DNA from: Opitutaceae bacterium
GTDB taxonomy: Bacteria; Verrucomicrobiota; Verrucomicrobiia; Opitutales; Opitutaceae
Assembly (NCBI GenBank): GCA_030693515.1
Contig: JAUYAK010000006.1
Coordinates: 62,001-126,000, forward strand
DNA: 64,000 bases
Direction: 5' to 3'
This document shows, piece after piece, positions 33,426 to 42,079 of the stretch. A model generated the notes under the pieces. That model saw nothing but the letters and a program-made list of their open reading frames with translations, had not been told where the DNA came from and did no database searches. Both the position numbers and the translations under genes were made by a program. Every line of letters begins with the position of its first letter. Position 1 is the first letter of the stretch.

Positions 33426-35654
33426 TCATTTCTTCGAGGCTTGGCGTGCCTGCATCGCTTCGTTCCGATATTTTTTGGCCCGTGAGTCGTTGGGATCAAG
33501 TTCAAGGGCCTTGTTGAAGTCCGAAATTGCCTCGTCGAACCGGCGCAGCCGGAGCTTTGCCATGCCCCGCAGCGTGTAGACACCGGAGTGCGACGTATTG
33601 TGTGCCAAGGTCGCATCGCAATCGGCAATGACGCCCTGATAGTCGGACAATGCTTGCTTTGCCCGAGCACGGTCAAAGTAGGCACTGCCCACCGTGGGGT
33701 TCAGGGAAACGAGTCGCTCCATTTCCGCCAAAGCGGCGCGAGCGTTGCCCTTCTTTATCAACGCGTCGCCCCGCCCGGCGATTGCGTAGGCAAGGTTTGG
33801 GTTGAGCGATAGGGCGCGATCAAAGTCTGCGATGGCGTCGTCCGGCTTTCCTTCCTGCGAGCTTATCTGGCCGCGCAAGTTGAGTGCATCAACGAGTCTT
33901 GGGTTGCCAGCCAATGCACGTTCCACCTCGGAGCGGCTTGTTGAAAAATCCGTTCGTTGAAAGCTAATCACGGCCCGGCCATAGTGCGCATCTGCGTGGC
34001 CGGGCTCTAGCTCCAGTGCCCGAGTGTAGTCGGCCAGCGCCGAATTTTGATCGCCCATTTTCCCGTATGCGTGGCCACGCGCTGCATAGACCGTGGCTGT
34101 GCCTGCGCCGAGTCGGATTACTTCGGTCAAATCGGTCATGGCCGCGAGCAAGTGGTCTTTTGCGTATAGGGCATAGCCGCGCATCGCCAAAACCGTGCCC
34201 TTCTCGTCCGTGCCAAGGTCGATCGCGTGCGATAGGTCGGTGATCGCCGCGTCAAGTTCCCCAATCCTGTAGCGGGATTCGCCTCGGTAGAAATGGGCCT
34301 TCGGATCCATAGGATTGAGTGCGATAGCCTCATTGAAGGCCTGTATCGCGCCGACGAAGTCCGAGCTGAGACCCCGTGCGACGCCAAGATAGCGAATGAA
34401 CTCGGCGTTGGTCGGTTCCAGCGTGATGGCCATCTCCACGTCGGCGATGCCGTCTGCAATGTCGCCGGCCTGCACTTTGGCCGATCCGCGATTGAAAAAC
34501 GTGACTGCATGCGGCCGCGCGCGAATTGCCTCATCGTAGTCGGCGATCGCTTCACGAAACTGCTTCAACCTGGCTCGAACCCTGCCGCGGTCGGCTAGGG
34601 CCGCCGGCACATCCTGCCGTAGGTCGAGGGCCCGCTGAATGTCGGCCAGTGCCTCCGGGTATTGCCGCATCTCAACATGCCATTCTGAGCGGGAGAGGAA
34701 CGCAGCTGCCGTAGCAGCGTCCAATTCGATCGCCTTGTCGAAGTCGGCTTTGGAGCCGGACAGATTGCCGAGCTTGAGTTTCGCCGAGCCTCGAAATCGG
34801 AACGATTCTGCGGCAGTCGCATCAAGCGCAATCGCCCGGTCGAAATCAACGATGGCGTCGGCGAAGCGTTTCATCCGAAACATCGTCATCGCGCGGGCGT
34901 GAAACGATTCGGAAGCCGCGGGTGCCTTGGCCAAGGCCAGCTCGGCATACGCCAGTGCGCCCTCAAGATCTCCGAAGTTGCGCTTAAGCTGTGACACCAA
35001 CGAGTAGATGTCCGTGCGGCCCGAACCGTTGGCCAGCGCGCGTTCGATGTCTCGCAACGCACCCTCGGGGTCACCTGATTCGTTTCGAGCGTATGCGCGT
35101 TCGATGTAGCCATCGACGTAGCTCGGATCGAGTTCCAAGGCACGGTTTGCGTCTGCCAGCGCGCCCTTGAGATCGTTGGACCATCTTTTCGCAAAACTCC
35201 TGCCACCGTAGGCGCCGGCCCAGTCGGGTCGGGCTGCAATCACGAGGGTGAAGTCTGAGATGGCTTCGGCATATCGCCGTAGGCGATTGCGACTGTTGGC
35301 CCGGTGGTATCGGACTTGAGTGGCTGCCGGGTCAATCTGAAGAATCCGATCAAAGTCCGCCACAGCGCCCGCATCGTCGCCGCGTGCGACCTTGGCGAGG
35401 CCGCTTAGGAACAATGCCGCAATCTCCTCGGCCTTCGATGTGATGGGTGAAACGCCCGTGGAGCTAGTCGCCGATGAAGCTGCGGCTGCGGCCGTGGTTG
35501 CAGGCACTGAGGCCGCGCCGGCTGTGGGCTGAGGTGGGGGTGGCGTCGCGCAGCCGGCCAGCAGTCCGAGAAGCGCTGGAATAGCGGATGCCACACCCGT
35601 CCTGTGGGAAAATGTCTCGAACGTCTTTATCCAGATCCGAGAGTTTGTCGTCAT
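33426..35654 (-). CDS. Large TPR-repeat lipoprotein, probably acquired
   Basis: A 742-aa protein. A lipoprotein signal ends in lipobox LAGC (Cys at about 35), followed by a Pro/Ala/Thr/Ser-rich linker to about 70. The rest is a solenoid of roughly nineteen 34-residue tetratricopeptide repeats, recognisable by recurring DFDRAI..DP / RG...L / Y.EAI.D. patterns up to the C-terminus. TPR solenoids bind partner proteins; the anchor places it at an outer or inner membrane facing the periplasm. GC is lower than in the neighbours (35 of 60 at 34741-34800 against 48 of 60 at 32641-32700, hand counts). It is bracketed by a 60-bp direct repeat. Partner and function are unknown. Confidence 0.9.
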   Translation of the reverse strand: MTTNSRIWIKTFETFSHRTGVASAIPALLGLLAGCATPPPPQPTAGAASVPATTAAAAASSATSSTGVSPITSKAEEIAALFLSGLAKVARGDDAGAVADFDRILQIDPAATQVRYHRANSRNRLRRYAEAISDFTLVIAARPDWAGAYGGRSFAKRWSNDLKGALADANRALELDPSYVDGYIERAYARNESGDPEGALRDIERALANGSGRTDIYSLVSQLKRNFGDLEGALAYAELALAKAPAASESFHARAMTMFRMKRFADAIVDFDRAIALDATAAESFRFRGSAKLKLGNLSGSKADFDKAIELDAATAAAFLSRSEWHVEMRQYPEALADIQRALDLRQDVPAALADRGRVRARLKQFREAIADYDEAIRARPHAVTFFNRGSAKVQAGDIADGIADVEMAITLEPTNAEFIRYLGVARGLSSDFVGAIQAFNEAIALNPMDPKAHFYRGESRYRIGELDAAITDLSHAIDLGTDEKGTVLAMRGYALYAKDHLLAAMTDLTEVIRLGAGTATVYAARGHAYGKMGDQNSALADYTRALELEPGHADAHYGRAVISFQRTDFSTSRSEVERALAGNPRLVDALNLRGQISSQEGKPDDAIADFDRALSLNPNLAYAIAGRGDALIKKGNARAALAEMERLVSLNPTVGSAYFDRARAKQALSDYQGVIADCDATLAHNTSHSGVYTLRGMAKLRLRRFDEAISDFNKALELDPNDSRAKKYRNEAMQARQASKK

Positions 35655-35726
35655 AGAAACATGCGATCGAGAGCGGTGGATTGCTTGGCGTGATTGCCCA
35701 ATGCACGCAATTGCGCTCGTGATGGC

Positions 35727-36410
35727 CTATTTCGGCCGCTCGATCCGGAAATCCTCCACGCGCAGGTGGCTGCGCACGGTGCGCAGCGCGAACCATCCGG
35801 CCGTGAGCGGCGCGGGATCGGTGAACGTGAAGATGCGTTCGCCGTCACGCCAGAACTCGGCGCGGCCGTCGCGCGCGACGAGGCGGATGCGGTAGGGGCG
35901 GTTGCCCTCGAGTAGGAATTCTTTGGCGGACAAATCGTGCTCCGGCAGCAGCGGGCGGGCGGCGGTGCCGTCGTAGCGGCGGAAGCGGGTTGTCGTGTTG
36001 TCGTTTCCGCCGTAGCCGACGTAGTAGGTCAGCAGCGAGTCGTAGTCGGAAAACTTGCCGCTCCGGGCCTGCCCCGGCGCAAAGGGCGCGGCCGTCGATC
36101 GCGGGTCGGCGGCCATCCAGAAACAGTTCACATCCGACACGCGGTCGCGCGCCCCGCCGCGATCGACGACGGTGACGGTGTAGCTGATGGCGACGGGAGT
36201 GGTGAGCTTTTCCCGCCACCAGACCGTGCAACCGGCGGCATCCTCGATCTCGATGACGCCATCGCGGATCGTGACGGTGCCGCCGGGCATCTGCTCGACG
36301 GCCCATTTTTCGGGCACCGCGAAGTTCGCCCGGGTCTCGGCGGCGCGCGTCTGCGAACACACGAGCGCCCCGAGCAGGAGCAGGCGAGGGAGGAGCGTCG
36401 AGGGGCTCAC
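35727..36410 (-). CDS. Exported DUF6250 protein (concanavalin-like fold, carbohydrate-related)
   Basis: A 227-aa protein with a signal peptide (about 1-23). It shows the features I associate with the DUF6250 family: GCTVWWREKLTTPVAISYTV, DRVSDVNCFWMAADPR, YYVGYGGNDNTTTRFRRYDG and a late GWFALRTVRSHLRVEDF. Members lie next to polysaccharide lyases and sulfatases and resemble YesU-like beta-sandwich proteins; no activity is known to me. Its start overlaps the stop of the upstream sulfatase gene by 4 nt, so the two are translationally coupled and likely act on the same polysaccharide. Its 3' end (35736-35795) is duplicated beyond the TPR gene. Confidence 0.8.
   Translation of the reverse strand: MSPSTLLPRLLLLGALVCSQTRAAETRANFAVPEKWAVEQMPGGTVTIRDGVIEIEDAAGCTVWWREKLTTPVAISYTVTVVDRGGARDRVSDVNCFWMAADPRSTAAPFAPGQARSGKFSDYDSLLTYYVGYGGNDNTTTRFRRYDGTAARPLLPEHDLSAKEFLLEGNRPYRIRLVARDGRAEFWRDGERIFTFTDPAPLTAGWFALRTVRSHLRVEDFRIERPK
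35736..35795. repeat. 60-bp direct repeat, copy within the DUF6250 gene 3' end
   Basis: Proximal copy of the repeat whose distal copy is at 33339-33398 (59 of 60 identical, the first 51 bases without a mismatch). The copies have the same orientation and bracket the TPR lipoprotein gene. This copy supplies the last codons of the DUF6250 gene except the final PK and stop. Confidence 0.9.
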
Positions 36411-38251
36411 TTTTTCAGCGTCAGCGTGATCTGGCGCACGTCCATCACGCTGGCACCGGGAATCTCCAAGGCGCGGAGGGTGAGGAGGCCGCGGCCTTTT
36501 TCGAGGCGCATTGTGCCGAGCGCGAGCGGGCGGAAGGGTTTCATCTTCGACTCGCCGGCCGGGCGCGGGAGCGTGTCTTGGTTGGTGTAGAGCGGGGGAT
36601 TCCAGCCGGGCGCGACTTTGCCGGCGAGTTTCGCGCCGTGGAAGGCCAGCTCGATGGTCGAGCCGGCGTCGGGCTCGGGGCAGGTGTAGTCGATGACGAC
36701 CTCGTAATCGCCGGTGGTGGCGACCGCGACGTCCCAGGTTAGTTTGTCCGCCAGGCTCGTCCAGTTGACGAAGTAGGAGCTGTTGGGCGCGCTGGAGCTG
36801 CGGCGCACCGTGCCGTGCGGCACGCCGTCTCGCGCGGGCAGAAAGGTCGCGGGAAAGGCGGCGTAGCCCACGGTATAGGGCCGGTCGTCCGCCGGCAGAA
36901 TTGAGCCGCCGGCATTGGTCTTCTTTTTGCCCTTGGCGTTTTTGGTGTCCGGTTCGGCCGGGGGCGCGCCAAACACGTCTTTGCGCCAGGTGGCGGCGGC
37001 TTCGGTTAGTTGCTTCGCGATTGCGGGCTGATCGGCGGCGATGTCGCGCTGCTGGCCGGGGTCGGCGACCATGTCGAAGAGTTTGCCCGCGGCGTCGAGG
37101 CGGTGCGTCTGCGAGCGGACGCTGAGGTTGCCGTTCCAGCTGTTGAAGATCAGGCGGTCCGGCCAGTCGGTCTTTTTCCCCAGGAGGAGCGGCGAGAGAT
37201 CGCGGCCATCAAGCGGGGCGGCGCCGACGCGCGGGATGCCGGCGAGCGCGGTGAGCGTGGGCAGCAGATCGATCGCACCGGTGATTTGCGGGATGCGCTG
37301 GCCGGCGGCGATCTTCGCGGGCCAGCGGAGGTAGCCGACGGAGCGGACGCCGCCCTCGTCGGTGCTGCCCTTGCGGTTTTTCAGGCCGCCATTCCAGCGG
37401 AAGGAATTGGGGCCGTTGTCGGAGAAGTAGAACACGATGGTGTTGTCCGCGAGCTTGAGCTCGTCGAGGCGCGCGAGGATGCGGCCGACGTTCCAATCCT
37501 GATTCTCGATCATCGCGAGGGCGCAGCGGGTATGGTCGTCGTTCTCCTGATCGGGGATCGTGGCGCGTTGGGTGAGCGTTTTGTTTTTGAAACGCTGCCA
37601 GTCGGCGTCGGGCACGGTCCAGGGCGAGTGTGGGGTGGTGAAAGGGACGTAGCAGAGGAAAGGCTGGTCCTTGTTTTTCGTGATGAACTGGAGAGCACGG
37701 TCGGTGCACACATCGACGATGTAGCCGGTGGTGCGGACCATGCGGCCGTTGTCGTCGAGCGGGGCGTCGAAGTATTCGCCCCAGTGGCCGGAGGTGTGGC
37801 CCAGATAGTCGTCGAAGCCGCGGGCGCGGGGGTGGTAGGGCCATTGCGTGCCGTTGTGCCATTTGCCAAAGGCGCCCGTGGCGTAGCCCGCGGCCTTGAA
37901 GGCATCGGCGATGGTGCGCTCGTCGAGATTGAGGCGCTCCATGCCGGTGGAGACGCCGCGCACGCCGCCGCGCGCATGCCAGCGGCCGGTGAGAAACTCC
38001 GCCCGGGTCGGCGCGCACACGGGCTGCACGTAAAAGTGATCGAGCGAGGCGCCGCCGCGCGCGATGCGGTCGATGTTGGGCGTGGCGACCTGCCCGTTGC
38101 CGGAGAATCCGTAATCACCCCAGCCGGCGTCGTCGGCGAGGAGGACCACGATGTTGGGCCGGGCCGGCGTGGCGGCCGGGGCGGAGGTCAGGCCGGCGAA
38201 AATTGCGAGGAGCGCGAGGGCGCGAACAAGACGGGGAAAACGGGGAGGCAT
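36407..38251 (-). CDS. Exported S1 family sulfatase with C-terminal beta domain
   Basis: A 614-aa enzyme. The signal peptide covers about 1-27. The sulfatase domain (about 31-440) has NIVVLLADDAGWGDYG (metal Asp pair), the formylglycine site VCAPTRAEFLTG with Cys79 in canonical C-x-P-x-R, GAFGKWHNG and FYFSDNGP. Residues about 490-614 form an added domain (TWDVAVATTGDYEVVIDYTC...) of the carbohydrate-binding or DUF5077-like type that follows many verrucomicrobial sulfatases. It removes sulfate esters from a polysaccharide after maturation by a formylglycine-generating enzyme not seen here. Its stop overlaps the DUF6250 start by 4 nt. Confidence 0.92.
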   Translation of the reverse strand: MPPRFPRLVRALALLAIFAGLTSAPAATPARPNIVVLLADDAGWGDYGFSGNGQVATPNIDRIARGGASLDHFYVQPVCAPTRAEFLTGRWHARGGVRGVSTGMERLNLDERTIADAFKAAGYATGAFGKWHNGTQWPYHPRARGFDDYLGHTSGHWGEYFDAPLDDNGRMVRTTGYIVDVCTDRALQFITKNKDQPFLCYVPFTTPHSPWTVPDADWQRFKNKTLTQRATIPDQENDDHTRCALAMIENQDWNVGRILARLDELKLADNTIVFYFSDNGPNSFRWNGGLKNRKGSTDEGGVRSVGYLRWPAKIAAGQRIPQITGAIDLLPTLTALAGIPRVGAAPLDGRDLSPLLLGKKTDWPDRLIFNSWNGNLSVRSQTHRLDAAGKLFDMVADPGQQRDIAADQPAIAKQLTEAAATWRKDVFGAPPAEPDTKNAKGKKKTNAGGSILPADDRPYTVGYAAFPATFLPARDGVPHGTVRRSSSAPNSSYFVNWTSLADKLTWDVAVATTGDYEVVIDYTCPEPDAGSTIELAFHGAKLAGKVAPGWNPPLYTNQDTLPRPAGESKMKPFRPLALGTMRLEKGRGLLTLRALEIPGASVMDVRQITLTLKK

Positions 38252-38278
38252 GGGGGAAAGTTGAACGGAGGGCGGGCG

Positions 38279-39412
38279 TCAGTCGAGCGTCCGCCGGTAG
38301 CGTTTCACGCCGACCAACAGCGCGACGGCGAGGAACAGCAATAGCGGCCACAGCTCGGGCGCGATGTCGGTCAGCCCGCTGCCTTTGAGCAGGACGCCGC
38401 GCACGATGCGCAGATAGTGCGTGAGCGGCAGCCCCGATCCGATCCATTGCGCCCACTCGGGCATACCGCGGAAGGGAAACATGAAACCTGAAAGCAGAAT
38501 CGACGGCAGGAAGAAGAAGAACGCCATCTGCACGGCCTGGAGCTGATTCTTCGCGAGCGTCGAGAACGTGATGCCCACGGCGAGATTCGCCGCGATGAAC
38601 AGGAACGACACGCCGTAAACGAGCACGAGGCTGCCCTCCAGCGGCACGCGAAAAAGAAACCGCGCCGCGATCAAAATGAGCGTCATCTGGATGTAGCCGA
38701 CGACGATGTAGGGGACGATTTTTCCGATCATCACCTCGGTGGGGCGCACGGGGGTGGCGAGGAGGTTCTCCATCGTGCCGCGCTCGCGCTCGCGCGTGAT
38801 CGCGAGGGCGGTGATGACGACCATCGTCATCGTGAGCACCACGCCCATCAGGCCGGGCACGACATTGTATTGGGTGATGTTCTCCGGGTTGTAGTGGGCG
38901 TGGACTTGAAAATCGACCGGCCCCGGCTGGCCCCGCAGCCGTGTGAGCGGCCCCTTGAGATCGCGATCGAAGAGGGTCGCGGTGAGCGTGCGCGCCGCGG
39001 CGACCGCCGGCCCGGTCGCCGCCGGATCGGAGGCATCGGCCTCGAGCAGCACGGTAGGCCGTTCGCCGCGCAGCAGGCGGCGGGTGAAGTCCTCGGGGAT
39101 GTTGACGACAAACTGCACGTCGCCGCGCTGGAGCAGGGCCGCCGCCTCGGCCTCCGTCTCCGCCTCGCGGACAATGGTGAAGTATTCGCTCCGCTCCAAG
39201 GCCGCGACGAGCGCGCGCGCATAGGGCCCATGGTCCGCGAGACGCAGCGCCGTCGGCAGATGCCGCGGGTCCGAGTTGATCGCGAAGCCGAAGAGCGTGA
39301 GCTGCATCAGCGGGATGCCGACCATCATGCCGAAGGTCACGCGGTCACGCCGCATTTGGATGAACTCCTTCAGCACGATGGCCCAGAGGCGATGGAGGGC
39401 GAAGCGGCTCAT
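38279..39412 (-). CDS. ABC-2 type efflux permease (YhhJ/YbhR-like)
   Basis: A 377-aa permease. One N-terminal membrane helix (about 25-45, VGIPLMQLTLFGFAINS) is followed by a large extracytoplasmic domain (about 46-175), then five membrane helices to about 370. The conserved ALAITRERERGTMENLLATP (about 207-226) precedes the helices, and the long loop before is typical of YhhJ/YbhR permeases. Only one permease gene is present, so a homodimer is expected. It overlaps the ATPase gene by 4 nt and is third in an HlyD-ATPase-permease operon, a drug- or lipid-efflux layout. Confidence 0.9.
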   Translation of the reverse strand: MSRFALHRLWAIVLKEFIQMRRDRVTFGMMVGIPLMQLTLFGFAINSDPRHLPTALRLADHGPYARALVAALERSEYFTIVREAETEAEAAALLQRGDVQFVVNIPEDFTRRLLRGERPTVLLEADASDPAATGPAVAAARTLTATLFDRDLKGPLTRLRGQPGPVDFQVHAHYNPENITQYNVVPGLMGVVLTMTMVVITALAITRERERGTMENLLATPVRPTEVMIGKIVPYIVVGYIQMTLILIAARFLFRVPLEGSLVLVYGVSFLFIAANLAVGITFSTLAKNQLQAVQMAFFFFLPSILLSGFMFPFRGMPEWAQWIGSGLPLTHYLRIVRGVLLKGSGLTDIAPELWPLLLFLAVALLVGVKRYRRTLD

Positions 39413-40347
39413 GCGAAATTATCCCGCGTCGCGTCCATCAGCCCGATGAACACATCCTCGAGGCTCGCGGTGCCGCGCGTCCACGTGTGATCGGCGTCGC
39501 GCACCGCGGCGATGGCGGCGTCGAGCCGCACGGCGTCGCGGCCGCTCACGTGGAGGGTGTTGCCGAAGGCCACGACCTGCTCGACGCCGGCGCGTCCGCG
39601 CAGCGCATCGGCGATCACGCGCAGCTGCGGTCCCGCGACGATCCAGGTGGTGAGCCGCGCCGCGGCGATCACTTCGGGCACGGTGCCGCGCGTGAGCAGC
39701 CGGCCGTAGGCGAGGTAGGCGAGGCGGTGGCAGCGCTCCGCCTCGTCCATGTAGTGCGTGGTGATCAGCACGGTGAGGCCTTCGGCGGCGAGCTGATGGA
39801 TCTGATCCCAGAAATCGCGGCGGGCCTTGGGGTCCACGCCGGCGGTCGGCTCGTCGAGCAGCAGGAGCTGCGGCGAGTGGATGAGGCACGCGGCGAGCGC
39901 GAGGCGTTGCTTCCAGCCGCCGGAGAGTTGGCCGGCGAGCTGATGGCTGCGGTTCGCGAGGCCGAGCCGCTCCAGGCTCCGCTGCACGGCGGCGCGGCGC
40001 TCCGGCACGCCGTAAACACGCGCGATGAAGTCGAGGTTCTCGCGGATGCTGAGGTCCTCGTAGTAGCTGAAACGCTGCGTCATGTAGCCGACGTGCGGCT
40101 TGATCGCCGTTTGCTCGCGGAGCAGGTCGAAGCCGAGGCAGGTGCCGCGGCCGGCGTCGGGCGTGAGCAGGCCGCAGAGCATCCGGATGAACGTCGTCTT
40201 GCCCGAGCCGTTGGGTCCCAGAAACCCGTAGATTTCCCCGCGGCGCACTTGGAGGTCGATGCCGTCCACGACGGTCTTGTCGCCGAAACGCTTGGACACG
40301 CCGGCGACATCGATGGCCAGTTCGGTCGATGGAGCGGGAGCGGCCAT
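39409..40347 (-). CDS. ABC transporter ATP-binding protein of the efflux operon
   Basis: A 312-aa single nucleotide-binding domain. Walker A GPNGSGKTTFIRML is at about 45-58, the Q-loop at MTQRFSYYEDLSI, the signature QLSGGWKQRLALAACLI at about 143-159, Walker B LLLLDEPTAGVDP at about 165-177 and the switch His in LITTHYMDEAERC. The C-terminal 80 residues form the extension common to ABC-2 ATPases. It overlaps the HlyD gene by 1 nt and the permease gene by 4 nt, so the three are translationally coupled. Confidence 0.94.
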   Translation of the reverse strand: MAAPAPSTELAIDVAGVSKRFGDKTVVDGIDLQVRRGEIYGFLGPNGSGKTTFIRMLCGLLTPDAGRGTCLGFDLLREQTAIKPHVGYMTQRFSYYEDLSIRENLDFIARVYGVPERRAAVQRSLERLGLANRSHQLAGQLSGGWKQRLALAACLIHSPQLLLLDEPTAGVDPKARRDFWDQIHQLAAEGLTVLITTHYMDEAERCHRLAYLAYGRLLTRGTVPEVIAAARLTTWIVAGPQLRVIADALRGRAGVEQVVAFGNTLHVSGRDAVRLDAAIAAVRDADHTWTRGTASLEDVFIGLMDATRDNFA

Positions 40348-41303
40348 CAGCGGGCTGGCGTGACCTCCACGGGCTGGCCTGGGTGGAGGTCACGCGCGAT
40401 CTCGGGGTCAAGCGCCGCCTCGATCATGAAGACGAGCTTCGCGCGGTTGTCGCGGTTGTAGAGAATGGGCGGGGTGAATTCCGGCCGCGGGGACAGGTAA
40501 CTGACGCGGGCCGAGATCGCCTGGGCGCGGCCGGTGATCGTGACGCGCACCGGGTCGCCGGCCTTGAGTGTGGCAAATTCCGCCTCGGACACGAAGAACC
40601 GCACCTTCAGGTTTTCCGCCGGCAGCAGCGACACGACCGGCGTGGCGGCCGGCACGAACTCGCCCTCGCGGAAGAGCGTGTCGTAGACGAGCGCCTCCTG
40701 CGCGGCGGCCTGTGTCTTCTGCGCGACGGACCAGTCGGCCCGCTCGCGGGCGGCGGTCGCGGCGGCGACCTCGGCCTCGGCGGCGGCGATGGCATCGCTG
40801 CGCCCGCCGAGGCGGGCCGTGGCGAGCTGGGCCGCGGGTTCCTCGATGGCGCGGGCGTTGCCCTCGTGCGTGAGCCGCGCGCGGTCGAACTCGCTCGCGG
40901 CGATCGTGCCGCTCTTGAACAGCGACTCGAGGCGCTCGAGTTCACGGCGCGAGAGATCGGCGGCGGCACCGGCCTGCGCCACGCGGGCCTCGAGGGCGGC
41001 GAGTTCGCTGGGGCGCGAGCCTTTCCGCAGATCGTCGAGCCGGGCTGACGCGGCGCGCAGCCGCTCGGCGGACTCGCGCTGCGCCGCGAACTCGCTCGCG
41101 CGCTCAAGCACGAACAGCTCTGTGCCGCGCGTCACGCGCGAGCCCCGCTGCACCGCCAGCCGGTCGAGCCGGCCGGCGAGGGGCGCGGCGACATGGACGA
41201 ACTCACCCTCAAGGTAGCCCTGCCAGCCGACGGAGGCGCGCTCGCGGCAGCCGGTGCAGAATACGGCAAGCGTGGCCGCCAAGATAAGCGCGAACATTCG
41301 CAT
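40347..41303 (-). CDS. HlyD-family periplasmic adaptor of the efflux operon
   Basis: A 318-aa protein. Its N-terminal signal contains a Cys in VFCTGCRERA (about 15-24), so it may be a lipoprotein. A biotinyl-lipoyl half (WQGYLEGEFVHVAAPLAGRL) is followed by a long coiled coil (about 65-190) and a beta-barrel part with VRFFVSEAEFATLKAGDPV and a final LHPGQPVEVTPAR. It bridges the ABC-2 permease to an outer-membrane channel; no TolC-like gene is nearby. It is first in the operon and divergent from a small exported protein gene. Confidence 0.88.
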   Translation of the reverse strand: MRMFALILAATLAVFCTGCRERASVGWQGYLEGEFVHVAAPLAGRLDRLAVQRGSRVTRGTELFVLERASEFAAQRESAERLRAASARLDDLRKGSRPSELAALEARVAQAGAAADLSRRELERLESLFKSGTIAASEFDRARLTHEGNARAIEEPAAQLATARLGGRSDAIAAAEAEVAAATAARERADWSVAQKTQAAAQEALVYDTLFREGEFVPAATPVVSLLPAENLKVRFFVSEAEFATLKAGDPVRVTITGRAQAISARVSYLSPRPEFTPPILYNRDNRAKLVFMIEAALDPEIARDLHPGQPVEVTPAR

Positions 41304-41431
41304 GGTCGCACGCTGGCACCAGCGAGGGAGTGCTCCAAGGGGGAAAATTCCGTGAAGCCCCTGAGCCGAGGGGGCGAACTGGGCGCGCAGCTTGACGACT
41401 CCGCGACGTTTTCCAACGTTGTCTTATCGTC

Positions 41432-42013
41432 ATGCGGCACCGCAGCCGGAAATTTTTCCTCTTCATCCTTGCCGGCCTGATGCCGGGCGGGTTGGGCGTG
41501 GCGCAGGCTCAGCTCGCATCCAAGTCCCCGTTTATGCCGGCGCAGGCCGCGGGTGCCTCCGCGCCGGCCTCCAACGCCCCGCTGGAGTATCGTGGCTACC
41601 TCGAAATCGGCGGCATGCGGCAGTTCCGGCTCTACGATCCGGAGAAGAAAGTTTCGGTGTGGGTGCAGCTCAACGAGCGCCATGCGGACCTGAACGTGCT
41701 GGCCAAGGAGCACGATGCCGACGCCGGCACGCTCACCGTCGAGCATCGCGGCACGGTGCACAAGCTGGCCATCCGGGTCGGGAAAATCCTCGCGGGTGGC
41801 GCGCCGCCTCCGCCGACCGTGGCCGCGTCCATCCCGTCCAACGTGGCGCCCGCCGTCGTGCAGAGCGTGGTCGTGAACCCCACGCCCGCCGACGAGCAGC
41901 GCCGCTTGGAATCGGTCGCCGCCGAAGTCGCCCGCCGTCGCGCGCTGCGCAATCAGGCGGAGCAAACGGTGCAACAAGCTCCGCCGGTCCCGGCGCTACC
42001 GCAGTCGCGTTGA
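41432..42013 (+). CDS. Small exported protein of unknown function
   Basis: A 193-aa protein. A signal peptide MRHRSRKFFLFILAGLMPGG runs to about 26 (ending AQAQ). One compact beta-rich domain (about 48-115) contains LEYRGYLEIGGMRQFRLYD, VWVQLNERHADLNVL and VEHRGTVHKLAIRVG. A Pro/Ala linker and a charged helix (about 150-180) end it. The beta domain recalls the PilP/GspC homology-region fold in size and layout, but I cannot assign a family. It is divergent from the efflux operon and 66 nt upstream of the ABC exporter pair. Confidence 0.75.
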   Translation: MRHRSRKFFLFILAGLMPGGLGVAQAQLASKSPFMPAQAAGASAPASNAPLEYRGYLEIGGMRQFRLYDPEKKVSVWVQLNERHADLNVLAKEHDADAGTLTVEHRGTVHKLAIRVGKILAGGAPPPPTVAASIPSNVAPAVVQSVVVNPTPADEQRRLESVAAEVARRRALRNQAEQTVQQAPPVPALPQSR

Positions 42014-42079
42014 GCACGCGGGCGCGGGGCGAAAAAATTTCGTGCGCCGCCGCGCCAGTTGCGTAGCGTGGTGGCCTCC

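Noticed and set aside
33219-33485. 88-codon plus-strand frame across the repeat-rich gap
   Set aside because: It reads through the dispersed repeat, the 60-bp repeat and the end of the TPR gene; no ribosome site or domain supports it.
33426-35654. TPR periodicity as a DNA tandem repeat or CRISPR-like array
   Set aside because: The repeat is at protein level only; the nucleotide sequences of successive units differ throughout, and there are no identical spacer-repeat units.
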